Positions 8,661 through 17,270 of a stretch of DNA of 64,000 nucleotides are shown here, one piece after another. This DNA comes from Candidatus Kurthia intestinigallinarum (GTDB taxonomy: Bacteria; Bacillota; Bacilli; Bacillales_A; Planococcaceae). Position 1 is the stretch's first letter. Every line of letters begins with the position of its first letter. The notes beneath the pieces were generated by a model. It made no database searches and was not told where the DNA came from. It was given only the letters and a program-made list of their open reading frames with translations. The DNA lies in NCBI RefSeq assembly GCF_003991225.1, contig NZ_JTFC01000008.1, positions 1 to 64,000 of the forward strand. Direction: 5' to 3'. Position numbers and translations under genes: made by a program.

Positions 8661-10079
8661 ATGCAACTACAGTTAACGAAGGCTTATCGCCATGTGAATG
8701 TTTTAAGCTCTGGAGATATTATTTGCGAAAATGTAAAAGATGAAAAAAAGTTATTATTGCGTGCAGGCAGAAAATTAACAGACCGTCTTATTTATTTGTT
8801 GAAACTGCATCATATTCGCTATGTCTATGTAGAACAGTCTTTACCACATCAATATGATGTCGAAACACGTACGTTTTTGACAGAATTTTTTAAAATGATA
8901 CGTGCAAATAATGAAAGAAATCGCTATGCACATTTATTTTTGAATAAAGAATATAGTTGTGTGATTCAAACATTATTAGCTGCGTATTTACAAGATAATC
9001 GGTTGCGTGAGGAAATGCAGCATTTAATGCATGATCAGATGTTTTCGCAGGCGGTAGAACAGTTTTCACTGGGCACACTGTTAGCAAAACGTATGGGAAT
9101 GGAACGCTTAGGGGATACGGCAATTGCCTATCTCTTAATACCTTGCGAAGCACTTGATGATACGTATTTAAAGGGTTATTTTGAACGAATTGGACTTGCA
9201 CATCTTTCGCATATTCTAAAGTATCACTGTATAGAGCAGCCCACATTAGATGTTCAGATTTTACAGGTCGTCCATACGTATGTTACGATGACGCGTGAAA
9301 ATTCAATGATTTCTTTGCAAGAAATTTACCATTTAATGCATGAACAAAATCGTTGGAGTAATGAGTTATTGTATCATTTTCGGGAGCTCTTAGAAGCGGG
9401 GGAACGAAAAAAAGAAGGTTTTATGCAGTCGACGCAAACAACAACAGTGGCGACACAAGCATTGCCGGTACGTACGACTATTACATTATGTAAAATGGAG
9501 TCACCAGATTATGAACGACTACTATGTTTATTGCATTATGTTGTAGAGGAACAATATGAGCAAGCAACGACATATGTCCAAGAACTATTAGCGAAATCGA
9601 CACCAGCAGATTGGTTGACGATGATTGTTATGCCGTTGAAGCAGCTTATTGAGGCGGGGGCATATGCACCGGCTGTGGAGCGCTTTATTGATGATTTATT
9701 AATATCGTTATTAAAGGAATTACGCTTACATGGCGAGCAAAAAAATGTGGCCCTACTCATTATTAATAAGAAAATGAAAAACCCACAATTATTAGCACTA
9801 CTTGAAGGGATTTTGCGTACACAAAAATTGACGGTTTATCGGCCACCTTTTATTAAATCGGCGGCACAAATCGAGCGCCTTAAAGAGCATTACGAGGCGC
9901 AGCATATTATTGTCGTTGGTCATGCACCACAACTTGCAACAAATCCAAAGCATTATTACGAATTGCATGAAAATCAATTGGCGAGTCTATTGTATAGCTT
10001 AGCGGGTGAGAGAATTCGTGATTATGCATTTATGAAAAAATTAGATAGGTATAATATGTTGCAGACCGAGAAGAACTAA
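8661..10079 (+). CDS. Degenerate HD-GYP paralogue
   Basis: 472 residues, ATG behind AAGGGAGAAAG. It has the same layout as the preceding gene: an N-terminal domain reading SSGDIICENV and LLLRAGRKLT, a central all-helical part and a matching C-terminal extension (ALLIINKKMKNPQ, HIIVVGHAP). Here the catalytic signature is gone: the HD position reads LLIPCEALDD (158-167) and the HHE-DGSGYP position reads YHCIEQPTLD (188-197). It can hardly be an enzyme. It is best read as a diverged tandem duplicate kept for binding or scaffolding, since the frame is intact over its whole length. A terminator overlaps its stop codon. Confidence 0.72.
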   Translation: MQLQLTKAYRHVNVLSSGDIICENVKDEKKLLLRAGRKLTDRLIYLLKLHHIRYVYVEQSLPHQYDVETRTFLTEFFKMIRANNERNRYAHLFLNKEYSCVIQTLLAAYLQDNRLREEMQHLMHDQMFSQAVEQFSLGTLLAKRMGMERLGDTAIAYLLIPCEALDDTYLKGYFERIGLAHLSHILKYHCIEQPTLDVQILQVVHTYVTMTRENSMISLQEIYHLMHEQNRWSNELLYHFRELLEAGERKKEGFMQSTQTTTVATQALPVRTTITLCKMESPDYERLLCLLHYVVEEQYEQATTYVQELLAKSTPADWLTMIVMPLKQLIEAGAYAPAVERFIDDLLISLLKELRLHGEQKNVALLIINKKMKNPQLLALLEGILRTQKLTVYRPPFIKSAAQIERLKEHYEAQHIIVVGHAPQLATNPKHYYELHENQLASLLYSLAGERIRDYAFMKKLDRYNMLQTEKN

Positions 10080-10095
10080 TTTTCGGTCTTTTTTG
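10063..10095 (+). terminator. Intrinsic terminator overlapping the end of the HD-GYP paralogue gene
   Basis: Arms AGACCGAGAA (10063-10072) and TTTTCGGTCT (10080-10089) pair with one G-T, followed by a run of T. The 5' arm lies within the last codons of the gene. Confidence 0.85.
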
Positions 10096-10124
10096 TTGAC
10101 TTCTAAAGGTTTCTATTTTATAGT
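10096..10124 (+). promoter_or_regulatory. Sigma-A promoter of the CatE-like gene
   Basis: TTGACT (10096-10101), 17-bp spacer, TATAGT (10119-10124). It starts directly behind the upstream terminator and lies about 50 bp before the start codon. Confidence 0.7.
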
Positions 10125-10172
10125 AAGTTACGAATAGTAATTAACTAATAAAAAATTAGGGGAAATATAATC

Positions 10173-11054
10173 ATGACAACTTATCATAAAAAACCAAATG
10201 CATATGTGTCACATGTGCAATTAAATGTATCAAATTTAGCCCGTTCAATTGAATACTATACAACAATTATTGGCTTCACTGTTTTAAAGCAAACAGCAAC
10301 AACTGCTTACTTATCAGCAGATGGCAAAACAAGTCTTGTATCGATTAATGAAGTACCAGAGGCGGTATCAGCAAAAGGTTATACGGGGTTATATCATTTT
10401 GCATTACTTTTACCAACACGCAAAGATTTAGGGAATTTTGTGCAGCATTTTATTGAATATGATGTACGTATCGGTGCAGGTGATCACGATGTGAGTGAAG
10501 CACTTTATTTATATGACCCAGATGGTAATGGTATTGAAATTTATGTGGACCGTCCAGATACCGAATGGCAATGGGATGATAATAACCAAGTGTATATGAC
10601 AACGCGTGAAGTTGATTTTGCGTCAGTTCTTGCGGAGGCAGATGGACAATATAATGGCTTACCAGCAGAAACCGTAATGGGGCATATTCATTTATCTGTG
10701 GCAGATTTAGCGCAAACAGAAAATTTTTATACAAATGTATTAGATTATGAAGTGGTGACAAGATATGGTCGCCAGGCGTTGTTTATTTCAACAGGCCATT
10801 ACCATCACCATATTGGTTTGAATACATGGAATAGTGCAGGGGCAAGTGAGCGTCCTCATAATGCAGTTGGTTTAAAATCGTACACAGTCGTATTGAAAGA
10901 TGTAGCCTATGCGGATACGGTAGCAGGGCAATTAAAAACGGCTGGGTTTCCTGTTGAAGCATTTGAAGAGGCACCCGCATTTGGTGGTGAACAACGCTTT
11001 TCAACAGTAGATCCAAATGGCATTCGTATTATTTTTACAATTGATGAGAATTAA
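10173..11054 (+). CDS. catE: CatE-like extradiol dioxygenase / VOC-family protein
   Basis: 293 residues with two vicinal-oxygen-chelate repeats. Repeat one starts AYVSHVQLNVSNLARS and contains DPDGNGIEIYVDRP; repeat two starts GHIHLSVADL and contains HYHHHIGLNTW and DPNGIRIIF. Length and these segments match, from memory, Bacillus CatE (YfiE), catechol 2,3-dioxygenase. The His and Glu ligands of the usual metal site are present (SHV, GHIH, HHHIG, GIEIY). Known role of the family: Fe(II)-dependent ring cleavage of catechols, often induced by thiol or quinone stress. The B. subtilis partner gene catD is not next to it here. Single-gene unit with its own promoter and terminator. The exact substrate is not proven. 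Confidence 0.82.
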   Translation: MTTYHKKPNAYVSHVQLNVSNLARSIEYYTTIIGFTVLKQTATTAYLSADGKTSLVSINEVPEAVSAKGYTGLYHFALLLPTRKDLGNFVQHFIEYDVRIGAGDHDVSEALYLYDPDGNGIEIYVDRPDTEWQWDDNNQVYMTTREVDFASVLAEADGQYNGLPAETVMGHIHLSVADLAQTENFYTNVLDYEVVTRYGRQALFISTGHYHHHIGLNTWNSAGASERPHNAVGLKSYTVVLKDVAYADTVAGQLKTAGFPVEAFEEAPAFGGEQRFSTVDPNGIRIIFTIDEN

Positions 11055-11096
11055 AAAAACGCACAAATAGGTATGTGCGGCTAAAATATAGTGGAA

Positions 11097-11125
11097 AAGA
11101 ATCGCAGCAATGTGGTTCTTTTTTT
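11097..11125 (+). terminator. Intrinsic terminator behind the CatE-like gene
   Basis: Nine-bp stem (11097-11105 with 11112-11120, two G-T pairs) followed by a T-run to 11125. It lies between convergent genes. A second small stem (CGCACA/TGTGCG, about 11060-11079) precedes it. Confidence 0.7.
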
Positions 11126-11128
11126 ACG

Positions 11129-11464
11129 TTAGCTTAGTGCTTTGACCATTAGCTCACACACCTCAGCACAGCGTGTACAAGCTTCTTCACATTTACGACA
11201 ATGCTCATGATGCTCGGCGTGTTTGGCGCATTCGTTTGCGCAAGTATGACAGATTTCAGCGCAAAGAGCACAAAGTTGCTTTGCGAAGGGACTATTTCGT
11301 TCTAGCGCACTTGCAGTAGCATGACAAAAATCCGTACATTCTCGTGTTAATCGAATGCACTGAGCAACCATTGTGACATCCTGTTCTGCTAGGCATAAAT
11401 CAAAGCAACGATTTGCAATTTTTGCTGTTGCGACACATTCTGCACTACATGTTTCCATATCCAT
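11129..11464 (-). CDS. Cys-rich four-helix-bundle protein (DUF326 / copper-storage-like)
   Basis: 111 residues with about 17 Cys and several His, mostly in CxxxC or CxxC spacing (CAECVAT-like, CALCAEICHTCANEC, CRKCEEACTRCAEVC). This is the pattern of DUF326 proteins and the cytosolic copper-storage (Csp) family, where Cys residues line the inside of a four-helix bundle and bind Cu(I). No signal peptide is visible, so cytosolic. Start ATG at 11464 behind GGAGTG. No copper regulator or ATPase is adjacent, so metal specificity is inferred from the family only. Confidence 0.8.
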   Translation of the reverse strand: MDMETCSAECVATAKIANRCFDLCLAEQDVTMVAQCIRLTRECTDFCHATASALERNSPFAKQLCALCAEICHTCANECAKHAEHHEHCRKCEEACTRCAEVCELMVKALS

Positions 11465-11563
11465 ATCTTAAACACTCCAATCTTTTTCTACTGTCAATCT
11501 CTTCCCGTCCTCTTGCAATTTAAACAAAAACAGGTAAAACTAAAGAAAAGGAGATGGTTTATA

Positions 11564-12181
11564 ATGAAAGCAATTATTTTTGATGTAGATGGCACAATGC
11601 TAGACACAGAGCGTGCACAGCTGAAGGCGCTTCAACAAGTATTAGAGCAACATGATTTGATGTATACGATGGATGAGCTGCGAGTTGTTTTTGGTATTCC
11701 AGGTAAAGATGCATTGAAGCGTTTAGGTGTAGAGAATATTAATGAAGTACATAAAGAATGGGATAAAGCAGTCGAAGTCTATATGGACGAGGTACAATTA
11801 TTTTATGGTGTCGAAGAAGCTTTAAAGACATTAACGGCACAGGGTGTAAAACTAGGAATTGTAACATCTAAAACACGCGTACAATTTGTGAATGAATTTC
11901 AGCCGTTTGGATTGAATGACTATTTTGCATCTATTATCACAGCAGAGGATGCACCAAAGACGAAGCCGGATCCAGCGCCATTACAACTTTGTTTAACGGA
12001 GTTAGCAGTAGCGCCAGCAGAAGCGATTTATGTTGGAGATACGATTTTTGATTATCAATGTGCGAAAGGGGCAGGTGTTCCTTTCGCGCTAGCATTATGG
12101 GGTGCGCATTCAACAAAAGGAATGGACGATGCGGCATATCGTCTTGAAACAGCTGAAGAGATTACAAATATTATTGTTTAA
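11564..12181 (+). CDS. HAD-superfamily hydrolase (phosphatase)
   Basis: 205 residues. Motif I FDVDGTMLDTE at the N-terminus with both catalytic Asp, motif II around VTSKTR, motif III Lys in KTKPDPAP and motif IV GDTIFD. A cap domain is inserted after motif I, as in the phosphoglycolate phosphatase / beta-phosphoglucomutase subgroup. I chose ATG at 11564 (AAAGGAG at 11547-11553) over an upstream in-frame TTG because motif I starts five residues in. The substrate cannot be told from sequence. It lies 43 bp upstream of the aldo-keto reductase on the same strand, so co-transcription is possible. Confidence 0.85.
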   Translation: MKAIIFDVDGTMLDTERAQLKALQQVLEQHDLMYTMDELRVVFGIPGKDALKRLGVENINEVHKEWDKAVEVYMDEVQLFYGVEEALKTLTAQGVKLGIVTSKTRVQFVNEFQPFGLNDYFASIITAEDAPKTKPDPAPLQLCLTELAVAPAEAIYVGDTIFDYQCAKGAGVPFALALWGAHSTKGMDDAAYRLETAEEITNIIV

Positions 12182-12224
12182 GCACTTCTTCTTGAGGTAA
12201 CAGTACAACGAGGAAGGTGATTGA

Positions 12225-13061
12225 ATGAATTCGACAAAAAAATTAGCAGATGGCTATGATATTCCATCCATTGGTTTTGGGACGGTATTTATGAAAGGTG
12301 AGGACTGTGCAAATAATGTAGCGCAGGCAATCAGACATGGTTATCGTTTAATTGATACGGCGATTCGTTATGACAATGAGGGAGCAGTCGGTGAAGGTAT
12401 TCGCCGTTCCGGAGTTCCACGTGAGGAATTATTTGTGACGTCTAAATTACGTGCACAGTTTTATAAAAATCCTGACGTTGCACTCGAAATGATTGAAGAA
12501 TCACTTTATCGTATGGGATTAGATTATTTGGATTTATATTTATTACATTGGCCAAATCCAAAGCAAGATTTATACGTACAGGCATGGCAGGTTTTAATTG
12601 AGGCGCAAAAACGCGGACTTGTCCGTTCGATTGGCGTGTGTAACTTCATGCCAGAGCATTTAAATCGTTTAGAAGATGAAACGGGTGTCCTTCCGGTCGT
12701 TAATCAGATTGAGTTGCATCCTTACTTTTCACAAGAAGAGCAACGTGCATTTGATGCATCTAAAGGCATTATTACCGAAGCATGGAGTCCCCTTAGCCGC
12801 GGACGTACAGTTATCTATGATGAGACATTAAAGGCTATTGCGGCGGAAAAAGGAAAGACAGTTGGTCAAATCATTTTACGTTGGCATTATCAGTTAGGTG
12901 TTATCGCGATTCCAAAAGCAGGTTCTGAGGAACATCAGCTTGAAAATTTAGCGATTTTTGATTTTGAATTGTCTGATGAAGATATGCAAAAGATTAATGC
13001 GCTAACACAAGAAAATGGACGCATTGATAATCAAGATCCGAGGGAGTTTGAGGAATTTTAA
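12225..13061 (+). CDS. Aldo/keto reductase
   Basis: 278 residues, NADPH-dependent carbonyl reductase of the AKR superfamily. Visible family motifs: IPSIGFGT at the N-terminus, DTAIRYDNE (catalytic Asp and Tyr), VTSKL (catalytic Lys), DLYLLHWP (His), IGVCNF, VNQIELHP and the cofactor-binding IPKAGS near the C-terminus. The full catalytic tetrad is present. Resembles the B. subtilis YvgN/YtbE group of glyoxal reductases by layout. Start ATG at 12225 behind GAGGAAGGTGATTG. Ends just before a repeat element that probably terminates it. Confidence 0.87.
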   Translation: MNSTKKLADGYDIPSIGFGTVFMKGEDCANNVAQAIRHGYRLIDTAIRYDNEGAVGEGIRRSGVPREELFVTSKLRAQFYKNPDVALEMIEESLYRMGLDYLDLYLLHWPNPKQDLYVQAWQVLIEAQKRGLVRSIGVCNFMPEHLNRLEDETGVLPVVNQIELHPYFSQEEQRAFDASKGIITEAWSPLSRGRTVIYDETLKAIAAEKGKTVGQIILRWHYQLGVIAIPKAGSEEHQLENLAIFDFELSDEDMQKINALTQENGRIDNQDPREFEEF

Positions 13062-13080
13062 CCTAATAATTGTTTAGCTG

Positions 13081-13222
13081 AAAAATAGGCTAGAACATAT
13101 GTGTAAAAATAACCGCTCCTAGAAACATAAGAAAAGCCGGAATCGCACGGTGGCGCGGTTCCGGTTTTTCGTTGCGAACGCTAAAAAAAGGAAAATGACG
13201 TATTTCGTCTCAGTCTCTTTTT
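13081..13222. repeat. Dispersed ~140-bp intergenic element, copy 1
   Basis: A diverged copy of an element also found at 28526-28667 and 51881-52019. The conserved core is ACATAAGAAAA, then a stem (arms 13137-13146 and 13155-13164, CCGGAATCGC/GCGGTTCCGG), then TTTTTCGTTGCGAACGCTAAAAAA. The outer ends (AGGCT near 13087 and AGTCTC near 13211) form an imperfect inverted repeat. The T-run behind the stem makes it a rightward terminator for the aldo-keto reductase gene; it lies between convergent genes. Confidence 0.8.
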
Positions 13223-13225
13223 AGT

Positions 13226-14770
13226 CTATAAATCTCGTGCTTTTTTAATACGCTGCTTATCGACATACATCGCGTCATCTGCAAGCTGATAATAATATTC
13301 AAAATGAGCTGATACGTCAGCGTGTACAATAGCGTAGCCAATACTTGGTGAAATAATAAAGGATAGGTCTTCATACTGGAATGGATTTGACACAAAGCGA
13401 GTCCGTAAATCATCTACAAAACGCATCGCAAATGCCTCGTTACTATCAGGTAAATAAAGCACAAACTCATCGCCGCCTAATCGTGCTAACTCATGTGTTG
13501 GCTGTGCAGCATCGCGTAGTAGTTGTGCAGTAAACTGTAGCACATAATCACCAATTTTATGGCCGTACGTATCATTAATTTGTTTGAATGAATTTAAATC
13601 CATTAAAATCAATGTGCCCATTTTTAGGGTGTTGATTAAGTTCGTCACTTTTGGGATGAAGTATGCGCGATTTGGCAAGTGAGTTAATTGATCCTCATAA
13701 GCGAGTTGATGTAAGCGCTGCTGTTGCTTCATTTCTTCTGTCATATCAAAATAAGATAAGTAATAAAAATAATGATGCTCCTCTTCTAAAATGGAGGCAT
13801 TGACAGATAAAAAATACGCATCATCTGAAAAAGGGTCTTCCATACGAACAATATGATTCGTTAAAATCCCTCTTTTTGTTAATAAATCATAAATTGACCC
13901 ACTATGGTTGAGCGATAAATCATTGAAAAAAAGCTGATGAACAATATTTTCGACGCCGTACTGTTCAATGGGTTCTCGCGCATTGTCGTTAATTTCAGAA
14001 ATACGGAATTCATGGTCTAAAATAACGATACCAATCGGTGCCACCGTGATAAGTTCACGATAACGATTGGCGATGCTCGGCGATAGCTCTAGGTGAACCA
14101 TGCCAGCGCCAACCGCTAATATGCAGGCTACTTGAATGTACATCGACATAAATGGAAATGTCGTTTGAGGTGGAAGAAGCCATTCCACTGTGTAAAATGC
14201 ACCGATAACAATAATGAGTACACTTGAAAAATAATAAAACATTTTCTTTTGAATGCCGCGACGGATTTTTAAAGCGATATAGCTGGCAAAACCAAGCAGG
14301 CCCAATAAGAGGATTGCCGATAAACTATAAACAAGTGATATAAACGGTGTCATCGTATTTTGGAGCCAAATATTCCCGTTTTCAAAGCCTGTCGTTGGCA
14401 GGGGTGCAAAAAATGCACCGATAAAAACCGCTGCTGCAGGAGCGTAAAAAATAAAAGGTGCAAACGGAATCCGTACTTGATTTAAGTTACGAATGAGCCA
14501 ATAGGCAAGGTGCATTAGTGCGCTAAGTGATAAAATGCCAATCGGGGCATGCACATAATTTGTTAAATACGGATGGATGGTTGGCTGTAAATGCGCAAAA
14601 AATATGCTAATAAACGACACCATATAGCAACAGCAGATAAAGGCAATTAGTCGATTTTCTAGACTATGCAACCCGCGCGTTAATACGAATAAACTTAAAC
14701 AAATTAAAATGGCTACTGGCAATAAAAAGGCACAGCAGTAAATTAAAAGCGTGGTCGCATCATACGTCAA
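13226..14770 (-). CDS. Membrane-bound GGDEF protein (diguanylate cyclase), paralogue A
   Basis: 514 residues from TTG at 14770, which has AAAGGGGTG six bases upstream; an in-frame GTG at 14779 would overlap that site. About the first 220 residues form 7-8 membrane helices of the kind found as input modules before histidine kinases. A PAS-like segment (around 235-350: PIGIVILDHEFRISEIND) and a C-terminal GGDEF domain follow. The active-site motif ARLGGDEF is intact, with LMDLNSFKQINDTYGHKIGD before it, so it should make cyclic di-GMP. No RxxD inhibitory site is obvious. It lies 15 bp behind its paralogue and shares its transcript. Confidence 0.9.
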   Translation of the reverse strand: MTYDATTLLIYCCAFLLPVAILICLSLFVLTRGLHSLENRLIAFICCCYMVSFISIFFAHLQPTIHPYLTNYVHAPIGILSLSALMHLAYWLIRNLNQVRIPFAPFIFYAPAAAVFIGAFFAPLPTTGFENGNIWLQNTMTPFISLVYSLSAILLLGLLGFASYIALKIRRGIQKKMFYYFSSVLIIVIGAFYTVEWLLPPQTTFPFMSMYIQVACILAVGAGMVHLELSPSIANRYRELITVAPIGIVILDHEFRISEINDNAREPIEQYGVENIVHQLFFNDLSLNHSGSIYDLLTKRGILTNHIVRMEDPFSDDAYFLSVNASILEEEHHYFYYLSYFDMTEEMKQQQRLHQLAYEDQLTHLPNRAYFIPKVTNLINTLKMGTLILMDLNSFKQINDTYGHKIGDYVLQFTAQLLRDAAQPTHELARLGGDEFVLYLPDSNEAFAMRFVDDLRTRFVSNPFQYEDLSFIISPSIGYAIVHADVSAHFEYYYQLADDAMYVDKQRIKKARDL

Positions 14771-14785
14771 AAGATTCACCCCTTT

Positions 14786-16309
14786 TTAAGCGTTTTTTAA
14801 ATGCTTTTTTTCCTTGTACATATTTAAATCTGCTGTATGAAGCACAGTCTCCAAATTTGTAATCGGTTCCTTAGAAATAGCATATCCGAAGCTAGCGCTA
14901 ATAAAAATTTCATTACCATCTTTTAAGGTAAGTGGCTTTGTTTGACATTGCACTCGTAATGTATAAATTAAGGATTCAATTGTGTCGATGGACGTACAAT
15001 TATGCAAATAAATCGCAAATTCATCTCCACCTAGCCGAGCACTTAAATGAGGTGGGGTGATATATTCTTTAAAAAATGATGCAAAAAGCTGTAATAATTC
15101 ATCTCCAATTTGATGACCATACGTATCATTTACTTGTTTGAAACGATTTAAATCACACAGAATTAAAGTGCCAGGTGTGTTTTTAGTGAGAATATAAGAA
15201 TTAAAATACGTGCGGTTAGACAATGTCGTAATGGAGTCTACATAGGCCATTTCCCTAATTTGCCGTTGGCGTTCGATTTCACTTGTTTGGTCATACCAGA
15301 CTAAGTAATAAAAAGGACCATCATTTAAATAAACAACAGAGGCATTACAAGAAAGATAGGTTGTTCTACCAGTTTCCGCGTGCTGAATCGTTAATAATTG
15401 CCCACGTAATGAATTTTCTTTTACAAGTCGGTCCATAAATGATTGGAACCGCAAAATATTTTCTTTTAGAATAAAAGAATCTTTTGCAGGCATACCTACT
15501 TTAAAATCTGCCCAAATCATTGCAGCATCATTAAAGTCAAATACGCGTTGTTTTTCATCTAGTAGCACAATTGCGTAAGGTGTTAATTTCATCATCGTTT
15601 GATAGCGATTCGCTAAACTTGAGGTAAGGTTAAAACGCAATATACCCCAAAATAGCATCAGCGTCGTGAAAATACCTAAATACAGCGGCCACATTGGTGG
15701 ATAAGGTATAAGCGTGAAAGTCACAATACAGGTAATATACGTCGCAAAAACAATGAGTTGACCGATAAATAAAAAGCGAATTAATCGGAAAATATTACGA
15801 TTGAGGCAGCGACGATAGCCGACGTATAAAATCGGTAACGTTGAGAGTGAAATAGAACCAAATCCGATAAAAAATAATGTGGTATAGAATGGTACATCTC
15901 GGTAATACCAAACGGTGTGCGAATAAAAGTTATCTGAATTAAGACCGATAATTGGAATCATCGCAAGCATGAATACAACAGGTACATAAAAAATAATTGG
16001 CGCGAACCGAAATGGAATCGGTGTATATTTTGCAATTACAATATACATAGTATGCAATGTAAATGAGGCGCCTAGTAAAATAAAAGGTGCTACAATAAAT
16101 TCAGTTAGCCACCAACTTTGATTCATTGGAACCATGTGGCGTACAAATTCGCTTATTAATGCAACTGCGTAGCTGCTAAAAGCATAGCCGATAAGCTTTG
16201 CTTCTTTTATAGAATAAGAGCGCGTGAGAAGAATTGTAATACAGCTAATTAAAAGAATTGCAGGAAGCAAAAAGATAGTTATATATATATATAATGTAGG
16301 GATTGGCAT
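14786..16309 (-). CDS. Membrane-bound GGDEF protein (diguanylate cyclase), paralogue B
   Basis: 507 residues. ATG at 16309 is chosen because GGAGG lies 7 bases upstream; an upstream in-frame TTG would overlap that site. Same architecture as the following gene: 7-8 N-terminal membrane helices, a PAS-like segment (TPYAIVLLDEKQRVFDFND) and a GGDEF domain with intact ARLGGDEF and LCDLNRFKQVNDTYGHQIGD. The two proteins are clearly related over the whole length, so this is a tandem duplication with divergent sensor halves. The HD-GYP-like genes 5 kb away belong to the same signalling chemistry. Confidence 0.9.
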   Translation of the reverse strand: MPIPTLYIYITIFLLPAILLISCITILLTRSYSIKEAKLIGYAFSSYAVALISEFVRHMVPMNQSWWLTEFIVAPFILLGASFTLHTMYIVIAKYTPIPFRFAPIIFYVPVVFMLAMIPIIGLNSDNFYSHTVWYYRDVPFYTTLFFIGFGSISLSTLPILYVGYRRCLNRNIFRLIRFLFIGQLIVFATYITCIVTFTLIPYPPMWPLYLGIFTTLMLFWGILRFNLTSSLANRYQTMMKLTPYAIVLLDEKQRVFDFNDAAMIWADFKVGMPAKDSFILKENILRFQSFMDRLVKENSLRGQLLTIQHAETGRTTYLSCNASVVYLNDGPFYYLVWYDQTSEIERQRQIREMAYVDSITTLSNRTYFNSYILTKNTPGTLILCDLNRFKQVNDTYGHQIGDELLQLFASFFKEYITPPHLSARLGGDEFAIYLHNCTSIDTIESLIYTLRVQCQTKPLTLKDGNEIFISASFGYAISKEPITNLETVLHTADLNMYKEKKHLKNA

Positions 16310-16773
16310 CGTCAAAACCTCCAATAAGGCTTATAAGCATAATTCTATTTTTAATTAGAAAGAAAGGACAATTATGCATAATATATGTATAAGTTTGAGT
16401 GATTTTTTAGAATGCTCTTTTAAATAAAAAAGAAAAAAGGCTAGTGTGCCATTTTAAATATAAAACTTTTCAGCTAATCTATATAGAAAGAAGTCAATGC
16501 TTAACTTTACCCCATCGTAAAACAGAAAAACTAGATAAAATACCCTTAATAATGAATAATTAATTAAGGAGTCTATACTAGCATTATAGAATATAATAAC
16601 TTTAATTTTCAGTTAATTCAGAGATTAGTAATAGTCATAAATACTCTTTTTTTAATATTATTTTTCGTTTAAAAGATAAACATTGAGCATAAAGTATTGT
16701 TTTGCTTTGGTTGTCGTAAATGATATTCAAGTATTGGGGAAAAGGGAATAAAACAAAGGCAAAAGGAGTGATA
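16310..16773. other. AT-rich intergenic region, no gene seen
   Basis: Divergent spacer between the GGDEF pair and the TPR gene. Very AT-rich with many stops on both strands. It should hold promoters for both directions, but I see none with a convincing -35/-10 pair. Confidence 0.5.
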
Positions 16774-17232
16774 ATGATGTGGGAATTAGCAATGCGCTTA
16801 CGTAGTGCAGGGAAACATGAAGAAGCACTGAAACAATTTGAAAAAATAACAGTCGAAAATCCTCAAGACGCAGAGGCACAGTACTATGCAGCAACAAATG
16901 AGGTGTTAGGACGAGAAAAAGAAGCGGTACCGTATTATGAAAAAGCGATTGCGCTTGGCTATGATGAAGTGGATGCTTATATTGGATTAGGGAGTACATA
17001 TCGCGTGCTCCATCGCTATGAGGATGCACGAAAAATCTTAGAGCAGGGCTATGAACAATTTCCAGATAACTTCGCTTTACCACCACTTTTAGCGATGCCC
17101 TATTATAATTTACAAGAGCATGAGAAGGCAACGACCTTATTGCTACAATGTTACGTGAAGGCTTCTTTAGACAATGATGTACAGGCATTTAGTCGTGCCA
17201 TTAACTATTATGCGACACATTTAAACGATTAA
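16774..17232 (+). CDS. Small tetratricopeptide-repeat protein
   Basis: About 152 residues made of consecutive helical pairs with TPR spacing (LRSAGKHEEALKQFEKI, GREKEAVPYYEKAIALG, LHRYEDARKILEQGYEQFPDN, LQEHEKATTLLLQCY). ATG at 16774 (or the adjacent ATG at 16777) has AAGGAG at 16763-16768; the longer frame from 16720 lacks a site. No signal peptide, so cytoplasmic. The family mediates protein binding; the partner is unknown. Single-gene unit with a terminator. Confidence 0.82.
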   Translation: MMWELAMRLRSAGKHEEALKQFEKITVENPQDAEAQYYAATNEVLGREKEAVPYYEKAIALGYDEVDAYIGLGSTYRVLHRYEDARKILEQGYEQFPDNFALPPLLAMPYYNLQEHEKATTLLLQCYVKASLDNDVQAFSRAINYYATHLND

Positions 17233-17270
17233 AAAAAGCAGAATGGTGACTCTTCGCCTTTCTGCTTTTT
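17231..17270 (+). terminator. Intrinsic terminator behind the TPR gene
   Basis: AAAAAGCAGAA paired with TTCTGCTTTTT around a ~17-nt inner region (GG/CC closes the inner part). The A- and T-runs on both sides make it usable in both directions; the decayed minus-strand gene ends inside it. Confidence 0.8.

Noticed and set aside
16727-17188. 153-codon minus-strand frame opposite the TPR gene
   Set aside because: Shadow of the TPR gene; the plus-strand frame has repeats and a ribosome site.
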